A DNA stretch of 11,270 bases from positions 8,456 to 19,725 of the forward strand of contig PXSG01000106.1 of the NCBI GenBank assembly GCA_003023485.1. The letters run 5' to 3'. The stretch is from Halobacteriales archaeon SW_10_68_16. Lineage in GTDB: Archaea > Halobacteriota > Halobacteria > Halobacteriales > Haloarculaceae. Shown piece by piece: positions 1 to 7,292 of the stretch (position 1 is the stretch's first letter; each line of letters starts with the position of its first letter). A program made the position numbers and the translations under genes. The notes under the pieces were generated by a model. The model had not been told where the DNA came from, made no database searches, and saw nothing but the letters and a program-made list of their open reading frames with translations.

Positions 1-1
1 C

Positions 2-370
2 GAGGCGCGCGGCATCGGCCGCGAGGCGACGCGGGCGCTGTTCCGGGCGGAGACGCTCGCGTTCGTGACTGATCAGGGCGGGACGCGCGTGACCGGCCCG
101 GCGGTGCTGGCCGACCCCGCCGACCGCGAGGCGGTCGTTGACGGCCTGTTGGCGGTCCTCCGGGAGCGCTACGACAGCGTCGAGCGCGCGGACGGCGAAG
201 TGGTCGCCCGCGAGGTGGTCTTCGACCCCGACAGGGCCCGGACGCTGGGCGTCCCCGAGGGCCCGAAGTTCGGCCGCCTGGCGGCCGGCGAACCGGTGGA
301 GGTGGACGGCGAGGAAATCCCGCCCGCGGCCGTCCGGGAGGAGCGCGAGCGGCGGTTCCCGCTGGAATAA
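2..370 (+). CDS. dtdA: D-aminoacyl-tRNA deacylase, C-terminal part (5' end outside window)
   Basis: An open frame enters at the left edge and stops at the TAA at 368-370, giving the last 122 residues. The GTG at 65 is probably internal, since the frame stays open to the edge. The C-terminus holds LGVPEGPKFGRLAAGEPVEV followed by an IPP..VREER tail. I recognise this from memory as the end of the archaeal/plant-type (GEK1-like) D-aminoacyl-tRNA deacylase DtdA, which hydrolyses D-amino acids mischarged on tRNA in the cytosol. The catalytic N-terminal part is not in the window, so the call rests on the tail alone. Similar G.P.GP.FG.L tails occur in other metallo-hydrolases such as RNase Z, which is the main alternative. 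The gene is followed by 134 bp of non-coding DNA before ftsZ1. Confidence 0.65.
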   Translation, partial: EARGIGREATRALFRAETLAFVTDQGGTRVTGPAVLADPADREAVVDGLLAVLRERYDSVERADGEVVAREVVFDPDRARTLGVPEGPKFGRLAAGEPVEVDGEEIPPAAVREERERRFPLE

Positions 371-440
371 AAATAACTCCGATTATCACGCGTTTCAGCG
401 ACGTTTCGGGTGCAAATCCCTGCGACGCCATCCCCGGCGT

Positions 441-459
441 GTCAGACGCGCGTCAGACG
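441..459 (+). repeat. Tandem direct repeat GTCAGACG x2 upstream of ftsZ1
   Basis: GTCAGACG occurs at 441-448 and again at 452-459, so the copies start 11 bp apart, about one helical turn. The pair ends 7 bp before the AT-rich element taken as the ftsZ1 TATA box. That is where an archaeal activator, or a repressor that blocks TFB/TBP, would bind. Function is inferred from spacing only. Confidence 0.45.
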
Positions 460-465
460 GAGGGG

Positions 466-476
466 AAAAATTATTA
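466..476 (+). promoter_or_regulatory. Probable TATA box of ftsZ1
   Basis: An AT-only stretch, AAAAATTATTA, in otherwise GC-rich DNA is centred about 34 bp upstream of the ATG at 505. With usual archaeal spacing (about 25-27 bp), transcription would start near 496-500. This gives a leader of only a few bases, consistent with the absence of a Shine-Dalgarno sequence before ftsZ1. A second AT-rich stretch (TTTAAATA, 498-505) abuts the start codon and is too close to serve as its TATA box. Confidence 0.55.
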
Positions 477-504
477 GGGATGGTCGGTAAAGGGGCATTT
501 AAAT

Positions 505-1653
505 ATGGACTCGATCATCGACGACGCCATCGAGGAGGCAGAGGCGGAGCAGGTCGAAGAATCTGGAGCCGAAGAGGGGACGTCGGCGGAGGAACCCTCG
601 ACGTCGGGCGAGATGACCGACGAGGAACTGGCCTCTGTCGTCGAGGACCTGGAGACACAGATCACGGTCGTCGGCTGTGGCGGGGCCGGGGGCAACACCG
701 TCACGCGGATGATGGAGGAGGGCATCCACGGGGCGAAACTGGTCGCGGCCAACACGGACGCCCAGCACCTCGCCGACGAAGTGAAGGCGGACACGAAGAT
801 CCTCATCGGCAAGAAGCGCACGGGCGGCCGGGGCGCGGGCTCGGTCCCGAAGATCGGCGAGGAGGCCGCCCAGGAGAACATCGAGGACATCCAGCAGGCC
901 ATCGACGGCTCCGATATGCTGTTCGTCACGGCGGGGCTGGGCGGTGGCACCGGCACGGGCGCGGCGCCGGTGGTCGCCCAGGCCGCACAGGAGGCCGACG
1001 CGCTCACCATCTCCATCGTGACTATCCCCTTCACCGCCGAAGGGGAGCGGCGCCGCGCCAACGCCGACGCTGGCCTGGAGCGACTGCGTGCGGTCTCCGA
1101 CACTGTGATCGTCGTGCCCAACGACCGCCTGCTGGATTATGCGCCGTCGATGCCCCTCCAGGACGCCTTCAAGATCTGTGACCGCGTGCTGATGCGCTCG
1201 GTGAAGGGGATGACCGAACTCATCACCAAGCCCGGCCTCGTGAACGTCGACTTCGCGGACGTCCGGACCATCATGGAGAACGGCGGCGTTGCGATGATCG
1301 GGCTCGGGGAGAGCGACTCGGAGAACAAGGCCCAGGACTCCATCCGCTCGGCGCTGCGCTCGCCACTGCTGGACGTGGAGTTCGACGGCGCCAACTCCGC
1401 CCTGGTCAACGTCGTGGGCGGCCCCGACATGGCCATCGAGGAGGCCGAGGGCGTCGTCGAGGAGATCTACGACCGCATCGACCCCGACGCCCGCATCATC
1501 TGGGGCGCCTCCGTTGACCCCGAGTACGACGGCCGCATGGAGACGATGATCGTCGTCACGGGCGTCGAATCCCCCCAGATCTACGGCAAGAGCGAGGCCG
1601 AACGCGAACGCGCTGCCCAGCAGATCGGCGACGATATCGACTATATCGACTGA
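505..1653 (+). CDS. ftsZ1: Cell division protein FtsZ, type 1
   Basis: This 382-residue tubulin/FtsZ GTPase polymerises at mid-cell to build the archaeal division ring; in haloarchaea FtsZ1 works with FtsZ2. The nucleotide-binding domain opens with GCGGAGGN (57-64). The tubulin signature GGGTGTG lies at 146-152, and the T7 catalytic loop N247-x-D249-x-x-D252 is intact. Residues 1-50 form an acidic low-complexity tail, and the C-terminus ends DDIDYID, a conserved tail as in other FtsZ1 proteins. The sequence closely matches remembered haloarchaeal FtsZ1 (MDSI start, [20 protein letters not shown]), and the overall match separates it from FtsZ2 and CetZ. The ATG at 505 is chosen because it gives that MDSI start and lies just below a TATA element. 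No partner gene is co-oriented close enough to suggest an operon. Confidence 0.96.
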   Translation: MDSIIDDAIEEAEAEQVEESGAEEGTSAEEPSTSGEMTDEELASVVEDLETQITVVGCGGAGGNTVTRMMEEGIHGAKLVAANTDAQHLADEVKADTKILIGKKRTGGRGAGSVPKIGEEAAQENIEDIQQAIDGSDMLFVTAGLGGGTGTGAAPVVAQAAQEADALTISIVTIPFTAEGERRRANADAGLERLRAVSDTVIVVPNDRLLDYAPSMPLQDAFKICDRVLMRSVKGMTELITKPGLVNVDFADVRTIMENGGVAMIGLGESDSENKAQDSIRSALRSPLLDVEFDGANSALVNVVGGPDMAIEEAEGVVEEIYDRIDPDARIIWGASVDPEYDGRMETMIVVTGVESPQIYGKSEAERERAAQQIGDDIDYID

Positions 1654-1738
1654 CTGGGGCCGTTTCTTCCACCCCTCTTCGCTCATCCCTCGCCTTCGCT
1701 TCCCCTTGTCGATCCGGACAGGAGCGACTGATTCCCGC

Positions 1739-1761
1739 CGTGTGTGCCTGACAGTCACACG
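1739..1761. promoter_or_regulatory. Dyad upstream of the metYX promoter
   Basis: CGTGTG (1739-1744) is inverted as CACACG (1756-1761) across 11 bp. A smaller perfect palindrome, TGAC-A-GTCA, lies inside at 1749-1757. The site is about 28 bp upstream of the metY TATA box and could be an operator for the methionine operon. No matching regulator motif is known to me, so this is a weak candidate. Confidence 0.3.
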
Positions 1762-1787
1762 CACTGAGAGTTTTGCCGTAACCACGA

Positions 1788-1797
1788 GTTATAGATA
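1788..1797 (+). promoter_or_regulatory. Probable TATA box of metYX operon
   Basis: GTTATAGATA is centred about 29 bp upstream of the ATG at 1822. The predicted transcription start (about 1818-1821) falls at or just before the ATG, so the mRNA would be leaderless. This argues against the in-frame GTG at 1813 as the start. Confidence 0.6.
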
Positions 1798-1821
1798 GCG
1801 AGAGATATATGCGTGACATAC

Positions 1822-3129
1822 ATGACCGACGACACGCGAGGGTTCGGGACGCGGTGTGTCCACGCCGGCCAGGAGGAGCCGGACCCGGCGACGGGCGCGC
1901 GCGCCCCGCCCATCTACCAGACGACGTCGTACGTCTTCGAGGACGCCGACCACGCGGCCGACCTCTACGCACTCGAGGCCGAGGGTGACGTCTACACGCG
2001 CTTCGACAATCCGACGGTGTCGATGCTCGAAGGCCGGCTGGCGAGTCTCGAAGGCGGGACGGCCGCGGTGGCGACGGGATCGGGGATGGCCGCACTCGAC
2101 GCCGCGACGTCCGTGCTCGCGCGGGCCGGCGACAACGTCGTCTCCGCGGCGTCCATCTATGGCGGGACCCACTCGTACTTCTCGAACATGGCGACCCGCC
2201 GGGGGGTCGAACCCCGCTTCGTCGACACGCTCGACCCCGACGCCTACGCGGCGGCCATCGACGACCGGACCGCCTACGTCCACGTCGAGACCATCGCCAA
2301 TCCCTCGCTGGTGACGCCCGACCTCGCGGCGGTCGCCGACGTGGCCCACGACCACGGAACGGTGCTGTTTGTCGACAACACGTTCGCCACGCCCGCGCTG
2401 TGTCGCCCCATCGAGCACGGCGCCGACCTGGTCTGGGAGTCGACGACGAAGTGGATCCACGGGTCGGGGACGACCGTCGGCGGGGTCCTCGTCGACGGTG
2501 GCTCGTTCCCCTGGGCCGAGTACCCGGAGAAGTACCCCGAACTCGGCGACGAGAATCCCGCCTTCGAGGGCAAGACCTTCGCCGAGGCGTTCGCGGGGCG
2601 AGCCTTCGCGGTCGCGGCCCGCCAGCGGGCGGTCCGGAGTCTGGGTGACGGCCAGAAACCCTTCGACGCGTGGGCGACCATGCAGGGCGCGGAGACGCTC
2701 GCCCTGCGTATGGAACGGCACTGCGCGAACGCCGCCCGCGCCGCCGAGTTCCTCGCGGACCACGACGACGTGGCGTGGGTCGAGTATCCGGGACTCGAGT
2801 CCCACGAGACCCACGACAACGCCTCGCGGTACCTCGATGGCGGCTACGGCGGGATGGTCACGTTCGGCCTGGAAGGGGGATTCGTGGCCGGCAAGGCCCT
2901 CTGTGAGGCGACCGACATCGCGCAGTTCCTCGCGAACATCGGCGACGCGAAGACGCTCGTCACCCATCCGGCGAGCACCACCCACGCCCAGCTCCCGGAG
3001 GAAGAACAGCGCGCCTCGGGCGTGACGCCCGACCTCGTGCGCCTCTCGGTGGGCATCGAGGACCCCGCGGACATCGTGGCCGACCTCGACCAGGCGATCG
3101 AGCAGGCAGGGCGGGAGGCGACGACATGA
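1822..3129 (+). CDS. metY: O-acetylhomoserine sulfhydrylase (aminocarboxypropyltransferase)
   Basis: This 435-residue PLP enzyme belongs to the Cys/Met metabolism family. It replaces the acyl group of O-acetylhomoserine with sulfide to make homocysteine, the direct sulfhydrylation step of methionine synthesis. Visible motifs are YTRFDNPT at 58-65 (phosphate contact of the neighbouring subunit), ATGSGMAA at 84-91, and VDNTFATP at 184-191 with D185 for the pyridine nitrogen. The Schiff-base lysine K210 is in [15 protein letters not shown]. The W-I-H/G-x-G-T-T-V/I-G-G context and the insert between about 225 and 275 fit MetY rather than cystathionine gamma-synthase (MetB). The ATG at 1822 is preferred to GTG 1813 because of the promoter spacing. 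The stop overlaps the metX start (ATGA), so the two are translated as a coupled pair. Confidence 0.93.
   Translation: MTDDTRGFGTRCVHAGQEEPDPATGARAPPIYQTTSYVFEDADHAADLYALEAEGDVYTRFDNPTVSMLEGRLASLEGGTAAVATGSGMAALDAATSVLARAGDNVVSAASIYGGTHSYFSNMATRRGVEPRFVDTLDPDAYAAAIDDRTAYVHVETIANPSLVTPDLAAVADVAHDHGTVLFVDNTFATPALCRPIEHGADLVWESTTKWIHGSGTTVGGVLVDGGSFPWAEYPEKYPELGDENPAFEGKTFAEAFAGRAFAVAARQRAVRSLGDGQKPFDAWATMQGAETLALRMERHCANAARAAEFLADHDDVAWVEYPGLESHETHDNASRYLDGGYGGMVTFGLEGGFVAGKALCEATDIAQFLANIGDAKTLVTHPASTTHAQLPEEEQRASGVTPDLVRLSVGIEDPADIVADLDQAIEQAGREATT
3113..3118 (+). promoter_or_regulatory. Ribosome binding site of metX
   Basis: GGGAGG lies inside the end of metY with 7 bases between it and the ATG at 3126. 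It fixes the metX start and shows that the second gene of the operon uses Shine-Dalgarno initiation, unlike the leaderless first gene. Confidence 0.6.
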
Positions 3130-4334
3130 ACGTCGACCACGGGGCCGTCTCGCTGGGGACCTTCGAGTTCGAGTGTGGCCGCACCATCCCCGAGATGGAG
3201 GTCGCCTACGAGGCCTACGGGGACTTTTCGGGCGACAACGCCGTCCTCGTCTGTCACGCGCTGACGGGCAGCCAGCACGTCGCCGGGGGCGGCAGGGCCG
3301 AGGAGACGGCTGGCCAGGCCCGCGCCTGGTGGGACGACATCGTCGGCCCCGGCAAGGCCATCGACACCAACGAGTACTACGTCGTCTGTGCGAACGTCCC
3401 GGGCTCCTGTTATGGCACGTCGGGGCCGCCGGCCACGAACCCGGAGACGGGCGAACCCTACGGGACGGACTTCCCCGCAGTGACCGTCACCGACTGGACG
3501 GAGTGCCAGCGGCGCCTGCTCGACGAACTGGGCGTCCCGCACCTCTACGCGGTCACGGGCGGGAGCGTCGGCGGGATGAACGTCTTAGAGTGGGCCAAAC
3601 AGCACCCCGACCACGTCGAGAAGCTCATGCCCATCGCGGCGGCCCCGCGGATGGACCCGCAGTGTCTCGCGCTGGACGCCATCGCACGCCGGGCGATCAC
3701 CACCGACCCCAACTGGAACGACGGCGACTACTACGGCACCGACCCGCCCGCCGATGGGCTTGCGCTGGCCCGCCAGATCGGCCACGTGATGTACCTCTCG
3801 AAGGCCTCGATGGACCGGAAGTTCGGCCGCCGGTCGGCGGGCCGGGACGCCGTCCGGTCGTTCCCGACCGACCCCGCGGCGGGCTTTTTCCCCTACCGGG
3901 ACGTCGAGTCCTATCTCGACTACCAGGCCGAGACGTTCGTCGACCGCTTCGACGCCAACTCCTATCTGTACCTGACGCGGGCGATGGACAACTACGACCT
4001 CTCGGCGCGCTTCGAGTCCGACGCCGCCGCCCTGGCGGCCTTCGACGGCGAGGCGCTCGTCATGTCGTTCACCGCGGACTGGCACTTCACCCCCGCCCAG
4101 GCCGAGGACTTGGCCGACGCGCTCCGGGCGGCAGGTGCCGACGTCGCCCACCACGTCGTCGACTCCGACCACGGCCACGACGCCTTCCTCGTCGAACCCG
4201 AGAACGTCGGCCCGCCGCTCGCGGGCTTTCTCGCCGACGGCGTCGACAGCACTGCCGTCACCGACACCGGGGGCGACCGCGAGGACGTCGGCAACGAGTT
4301 CGCGCCCGTCCATACGAGCCTCTTCTCTGATTGA
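3126..4334 (+). CDS. metX: Homoserine O-acetyltransferase
   Basis: This 402-residue alpha/beta-hydrolase acyltransferase activates homoserine with an acyl group from acyl-CoA, supplying the substrate of the MetY enzyme encoded just upstream. The catalytic triad is visible: nucleophile S147 in the elbow GGSVGGM (145-151), D318 in FTADWHFTP, and H351 in [19 protein letters not shown] (90-101) and [19 protein letters not shown] (265-283) are hallmarks of the MetX family. Length matches the family; the last 25-30 residues are a polar tail. The start is fixed by a good GGGAGG site and the ATGA overlap with metY. Acetyl rather than succinyl specificity is inferred from family and partner and is not provable from sequence alone. 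The gene ends 11 bp before a tRNA-like repeat on the other strand. Confidence 0.93.
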   Translation: MNVDHGAVSLGTFEFECGRTIPEMEVAYEAYGDFSGDNAVLVCHALTGSQHVAGGGRAEETAGQARAWWDDIVGPGKAIDTNEYYVVCANVPGSCYGTSGPPATNPETGEPYGTDFPAVTVTDWTECQRRLLDELGVPHLYAVTGGSVGGMNVLEWAKQHPDHVEKLMPIAAAPRMDPQCLALDAIARRAITTDPNWNDGDYYGTDPPADGLALARQIGHVMYLSKASMDRKFGRRSAGRDAVRSFPTDPAAGFFPYRDVESYLDYQAETFVDRFDANSYLYLTRAMDNYDLSARFESDAAALAAFDGEALVMSFTADWHFTPAQAEDLADALRAAGADVAHHVVDSDHGHDAFLVEPENVGPPLAGFLADGVDSTAVTDTGGDREDVGNEFAPVHTSLFSD

Positions 4335-4345
4335 CGAGAGAGAAC

Positions 4346-4366
4346 GGGCACGGTGGGATTTGAACC
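4346..4366 (-). repeat. Partial copy of the 3' end of the neighbouring tRNA-Arg gene
   Basis: Twenty-one bases identical to the 3' end of the tRNA-Arg gene (compare 4468-4488) are repeated 122 bp away on the tRNA's 3' side in the same orientation. They cover the 3' acceptor strand and most of the T arm. Identity extends two further bases outside the gene. This is the geometry left when an element integrates into a tRNA 3' end, or when a tRNA is partly duplicated. No integrase lies nearby and the spacer is only about 100 bp, so at most it is an eroded remnant. Confidence 0.7.
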
Positions 4367-4425
4367 TCGGTCGTTCCCGTTCGCTCGCGGTGCTCGCTCA
4401 CCTCCCACTCCCTGCTTCAAATCCC
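4355..4425. repeat. Inverted repeat GGGATTTGAA / TTCAAATCCC
   Basis: The T-arm core GGGATTTGAA (4355-4364) in the partial tRNA copy is repeated in reverse as TTCAAATCCC (4416-4425). The 10-bp arms are perfect with a 51-bp loop. The same inverted copy also pairs with the true tRNA T-arm (4477-4486). The arrangement resembles the tRNA-derived inverted debris next to tRNA genes in haloarchaea, as I remember it. No coding frame is evident. Confidence 0.55.
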
Positions 4426-4427
4426 CT

Positions 4428-4448
4428 GCGTGCTGCGGTTCAGCACGC
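4428..4448. other. Perfect 8-bp hairpin downstream of tRNA-Arg
   Basis: GCGTGCTG (4428-4435) and CAGCACGC (4441-4448) form an 8-bp GC-rich stem with a CGGTT loop. It starts about 20 bases past the tRNA 3' end when read on the minus strand. It could be a structure in the tRNA precursor that guides 3' processing or weakly slows polymerase. No T-run follows on the minus strand, so it is not a clear terminator. Confidence 0.4.
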
Positions 4449-4467
4449 CTCGCGTTGCTCGCTGCAC

Positions 4468-4542
4468 GGGCACGGTGGGATTTGAACCCACGACCGTCGG
4501 ATTAGAAGTCCGACGCTCTGGTCCGGGCTGAGCTACGTGCCC
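4468..4542 (-). tRNA. tRNA-Arg, anticodon UCU
   Basis: The minus strand folds as a full 75-base cloverleaf. The acceptor pair GGGCACG/CGTGCCC is perfect, and the D stem is GCTC/GAGC with an 11-base loop containing GG. The anticodon stem TCGGA/TCCGA encloses the loop CTTCTAA, with anticodon TCT at 4504-4506. The variable loop has five bases, and the T stem GTGGG/CCCAC encloses TTCAAAT. The anticodon reads AGA/AGG arginine codons. CCA is not encoded and there is no intron. The gene lies 43 bp downstream of the DUF373 gene on the same strand and may be transcribed from its own promoter in that gap. Confidence 0.95.
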
Positions 4543-4569
4543 TCGCCGAGACAGTGGTGTTGCAGCCGG

Positions 4570-4577
4570 AAAAATCG
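4570..4577 (-). promoter_or_regulatory. Possible TATA element of tRNA-Arg
   Basis: Read on the minus strand, GATTTTTC is the only AT-rich patch in the short gap between the DUF373 stop and the tRNA. It is centred about 31 bp upstream of the tRNA 5' end, so transcription would start a few bases before the mature end. Co-transcription with the upstream gene is the alternative. Confidence 0.35.
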
Positions 4578-4585
4578 GGGGGACA

Positions 4586-5671
4586 TCAGGCGGCCTCGGC
4601 CCGTTGCCCGGAGCGGGACTCCGCGACCGCGAACGAGAGCGTGCTCACGACGCCCAGCAGGGTCCCGCCGGTCAGCGCGATGGCCATGAACTCAAGCGTG
4701 GTCAGCCCGAGGAAGAAGGCGCTGACGGCGTGCAGGACGACGGCGATGGCGACCACGTAGAAGGGGGCGTTGAGGTACCGCCACCGGAACTCCCCGGCGA
4801 GGTACTCGTCGGTGACCCGGCCGAGGCTGCTCGTGACGCCAGCGGCGGCGAACCACCGGACTGAACCGTACAGCAGCGCCGCGATGACGTCGAGGACGCC
4901 CAGCGCGACGCTGCTCCCGGTCCGTGCGGCCTCCAGGGCCTGGACCCCGCTGACGCCGCCGACGACCAGCAACGCGGCGGCGACGACGTAGGTGATGAGC
5001 GTCACGCGGCCGGTGAACAGTGCCGCCCGCGCCTGGGCGACGGCGGTGTCGAGCCACTCGCCGAGGCCGACGCCGCGCGCGAGGATGTACAGCCCCAGCA
5101 GGGCGGAGACGACGCCCAGTACCGTCCCCGGGAAGCCCAGTTCGTTGGCCACGATGGAGAGGGGATAGATGAGCAACAGAATCCCCAGCGGGACGAGGAG
5201 CGTCCCCCGCGTCTCGGGATCGTCCAGGACCTGTTTGATGGTGTAGTACATCGATTCGAGGTCCTGGGCCTGGCGGACGACCACGCGCTGGACGCCGTCG
5301 ACGTGGACCCGCGAGCGGATGACGGGAATGACCGACTCGTCCTGTGCGCCGTCGGTCACGACCACCGCGCGGACGTCCTCGCCGGTCGAGAGGCCGGCGA
5401 GCACCCGGTCGAGTTCTCCCCCCACCTCGCGGTTGGCCGCGACGTCGTCGCCCTCGCAGCCGGTGACTGCGGCCACCTCGACGGTCTCGTCGCCGATGCC
5501 GTCCGCGATGTGCAGCCCCTCGAAGAGGACGTTCACGTCGCTGTCCTCGGGGTCGGCGGTGGCGAGTTCGACCGCGGCGGCCTCGACGGCGTCGCGCCCC
5601 ACGACGGGCGTCTCGATCCCCGTCTTGCGCCCGAGGTCGTCGTCGAGGTCGACACACAGCACCAGCAACAT
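4586..5671 (-). CDS. DUF373 family membrane protein
   Basis: This 361-residue archaeal protein of unknown function is recognised as the DUF373 family by its opening LVLCVDLDDDLGRKTGIETP (residues 3-22). Residues 1-150 look like a soluble alpha/beta domain, with a conserved GDDVAANRE stretch near 74-82 and VVTDGAQDESVIPVI near 104-118. The rest is membrane-spanning, with hydrophobic segments at roughly 157-175, 180-198, 222-242, 253-277, 302-322 and 326-349. The ATG at 5671 is chosen over the adjacent GTG at 5674 because it matches the usual family start and sits about 25 bp below a TATA element. The gene is divergent from the phosphohexomutase gene across 88 bp. No enzymatic motif is evident and I do not assign a function. 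The second TM segment has few charged residues, as expected for an integral membrane protein. Confidence 0.85.
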   Translation of the reverse strand: MLLVLCVDLDDDLGRKTGIETPVVGRDAVEAAAVELATADPEDSDVNVLFEGLHIADGIGDETVEVAAVTGCEGDDVAANREVGGELDRVLAGLSTGEDVRAVVVTDGAQDESVIPVIRSRVHVDGVQRVVVRQAQDLESMYYTIKQVLDDPETRGTLLVPLGILLLIYPLSIVANELGFPGTVLGVVSALLGLYILARGVGLGEWLDTAVAQARAALFTGRVTLITYVVAAALLVVGGVSGVQALEAARTGSSVALGVLDVIAALLYGSVRWFAAAGVTSSLGRVTDEYLAGEFRWRYLNAPFYVVAIAVVLHAVSAFFLGLTTLEFMAIALTGGTLLGVVSTLSFAVAESRSGQRAEAA

Positions 5672-5691
5672 CACGCGAGGCTATGCTATCC

Positions 5692-5700
5692 CGGTATATC
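5692..5700 (-). promoter_or_regulatory. Probable TATA box of the DUF373 gene
   Basis: GATATACCG on the minus strand is centred about 25 bp upstream of the ATG at 5671. This predicts a leaderless or nearly leaderless transcript. It is one half of a divergent promoter region shared with the phosphohexomutase gene. Confidence 0.5.
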
Positions 5701-5728
5701 TGTTTTCGGGCGTCTCCCGGAGTCACAG

Positions 5729-5736
5729 CTATTTTG
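5729..5736 (+). promoter_or_regulatory. Probable TATA box of the phosphohexomutase gene
   Basis: CTATTTTG, centred about 27 bp upstream of the ATG at 5760, is the only AT-rich patch close to this start. The predicted transcription start is at or just before the ATG, again a leaderless arrangement. Confidence 0.5.
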
Positions 5737-5759
5737 CCGGGGACGCGAGAGGGGCGCAC

Positions 5760-7133
5760 ATGGAACTGTTCGGCACGGCCGGCATCCGGGGTCCAGTCGA
5801 GGAGGTGACGCCGGCCCTCGCGCTGGCGGTCGGGCAGGCTGCAAGCGCCGACGGGACGGCGTTCGTCGTGGGCAGGGACGGCCGCGTGACGGGCCCTGCG
5901 CTCGAAAATGCGGTCGTCGCCGGCCTCGAGAGCGCCGGCGCGGACGTCGAGCGCGCGGGCACGGTCCCGACGCCGGCCCTGGCATTCGCCTCCCAGGGAC
6001 GGCGCGGCATCATGCTCACCGCCAGCCACAACCCCCCGCCCGACAACGGCATCAAGGTCTTCGTTGACGGCGTCGAGTACGACCGCGAGGCAGAGCAACG
6101 CCTCGAAGCCCGCGTCGACGACGGAACTGCGGCCGCGGGTTGGGACGCGTGGGGCGAGGACGTCCGCGCGGACCCACTGGCGGCCTACCGCGAGGCCGTC
6201 GTCGAGTTCGCCGCCGGACACGGCGCGGCCCCCGACGGGATGATGGTCGCCGTCGACTGCGGGACCGGGATGGCGAGCCTCGCGACGCCGCAGGTGCTGA
6301 CGAGCCTCGGCGCGGACGTCCGCGCGCTCAACGCCAACGTCGACGGCCACTTCAGCGCCCGCGAGAGCAAACCGACCCCCGAGACCCTCGCGGACCTCCG
6401 GGCGTTCGTCGCGGGAGATGCCGGCAACGACCCCGAGGGTGGAGTCGACCTGGGTATCGCCCACGACGGCGACGCCGACCGGGTCGTCGTAATCGATGGT
6501 GACGGCGAGGTCGTCCACGAGGACACCGTGCTGGCCATCCTCGCGGAACACTACACCCACACGAGCGACGCCGGCGACCCCGTGGTGGTGACGACGCCCA
6601 ACGCCTCGGCCCGCATCGACGAACGGGTCCAGGCTGCGGGCGGGCGGGTCGAACGGGTCCGGCTCGGGGCGCTCCACGAGGGTATCGCCGCGGCACGCGC
6701 GGCCGGCGGCGCCGACACCGAAGTGACCTTCGCGGCCGAACCCTGGAAGCACATCCACACGGCCTTGGGCGGGTGGATCGACGGCGTCGCCTCGGCCGCG
6801 GTGTTCACCCGCCTGGTCGCAAGCGAGGGGCTGGCCGCGCTGCGTGACCCCGTGACCGAGCGCCCCTACCGGAAAGACGACGTGCGCTGCCCGGACGACG
6901 CGAAGGCAGCCGTGATGGATCGGCTGGAGACCGACCTGCCGGAGCCCTTCCCCGAGGCGGCTGTGGACACCGAGCACGGCGTCCGCCTCGAACTCCCCGA
7001 CGGCGGCTGGGTACTCGTCCGCCCCAGCGGGACCGAACCGTACGTCCGCGTCTACGTCGAGAGCGAGTCCGTCGACGACGTCGTCGCGGCCGTGATCGAT
7101 GTCGTCGAGTCGGCGGTCGCGGCCGAGACCTAG
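5760..7133 (+). CDS. Phosphohexomutase (phosphoglucosamine mutase / phosphomannomutase family)
   Basis: This 457-residue alpha-D-phosphohexomutase moves phosphate between the 6 and 1 positions of a hexose or hexosamine, supplying precursors for surface glycans and N-glycosylation. The start MELFGTAGIRG is typical for GlmM/Pmm proteins. The phosphoserine is S89 in TASHNP (87-92), the magnesium loop is DGDADR (236-241), and the phosphate-binding loop is RPSGTEPYVR (421-430). The usual sugar-binding loop GE.SGH is replaced by AEPWKHIH (326-333), so substrate choice among glucosamine, mannose and glucose phosphates cannot be read from sequence. The ATG at 5760 is chosen although the frame is open far upstream: it begins the family's N-terminus and has a TATA element at -27. 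A TrmB-type sugar regulator lies downstream, which suits a role in sugar-phosphate metabolism. Confidence 0.9.
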   Translation: MELFGTAGIRGPVEEVTPALALAVGQAASADGTAFVVGRDGRVTGPALENAVVAGLESAGADVERAGTVPTPALAFASQGRRGIMLTASHNPPPDNGIKVFVDGVEYDREAEQRLEARVDDGTAAAGWDAWGEDVRADPLAAYREAVVEFAAGHGAAPDGMMVAVDCGTGMASLATPQVLTSLGADVRALNANVDGHFSARESKPTPETLADLRAFVAGDAGNDPEGGVDLGIAHDGDADRVVVIDGDGEVVHEDTVLAILAEHYTHTSDAGDPVVVTTPNASARIDERVQAAGGRVERVRLGALHEGIAAARAAGGADTEVTFAAEPWKHIHTALGGWIDGVASAAVFTRLVASEGLAALRDPVTERPYRKDDVRCPDDAKAAVMDRLETDLPEPFPEAAVDTEHGVRLELPDGGWVLVRPSGTEPYVRVYVESESVDDVVAAVIDVVESAVAAET

Positions 7134-7209
7134 CGTCGCTCACTCGGCCGCCGCGGCGACCGCAGTCATGACGCGAGGTAGTGACGGACGGGCAATAGAG
7201 CCGGGCGGT

Positions 7210-7242
7210 CCGGCCCGACGGGACGCCCGCGAGTCGGGTCGG
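7210..7242. other. Stem-loop between the phosphohexomutase gene and trmB
   Basis: Bases 7210-7219 (CCGGCCCGAC) pair with 7233-7242 (GTCGGGTCGG), giving a 10-bp stem with one G-T pair and a 13-base loop. It lies 77 bp past the phosphohexomutase stop and about 20 bp before the T-rich TATA region of trmB. It may be a terminator-like structure or an inverted-repeat binding site. The T-run follows too far away for a classic intrinsic terminator. Confidence 0.35.
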
Positions 7243-7262
7243 TGCCGCGCCGCTGGACAATT

Positions 7263-7270
7263 CTTTTTAC
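7263..7270 (+). promoter_or_regulatory. Probable TATA box of trmB
   Basis: CTTTTTAC is the AT-rich element upstream of trmB. Typical spacing places the transcription start near 7292, which is exactly at an ATG (7293) that is not in the trmB frame. The trmB start at 7330 would then have a leader of about 37 bases. Confidence 0.5.
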
Positions 7271-7292
7271 AATGTGCGTAGTACCTGTCTTC

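Noticed and set aside
425..440. Small hairpin ACGCC / GGCGT after dtdA
   Set aside because: Only five base pairs and no T-run; expected often by chance at this GC content, so not called a terminator.
1654..1700. Pyrimidine-rich tract after ftsZ1 as a terminator
   Set aside because: It has short T-runs only and no convincing stem; transcription may end here but the sequence does not show it.
499..1785. Long minus-strand frame opposite ftsZ1
   Set aside because: FtsZ1 on the plus strand is unmistakable; the antisense frame is a composition effect.
1789..2985. Long minus-strand frame opposite metY
   Set aside because: MetY motifs are clear on the plus strand and the reverse translation shows no family features.
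5319..5759. Long in-frame upstream extension of the phosphohexomutase ORF
   Set aside because: It lies opposite the DUF373 gene, has no mutase similarity, and the promoter and family N-terminus place the start at 5760.
4692..6977. Very long minus-strand open frame (about 760 codons)
   Set aside because: It overlaps the mutase gene and runs out of frame through DUF373; the translation is arginine/glycine-rich nonsense, typical of shadows in GC-rich DNA.
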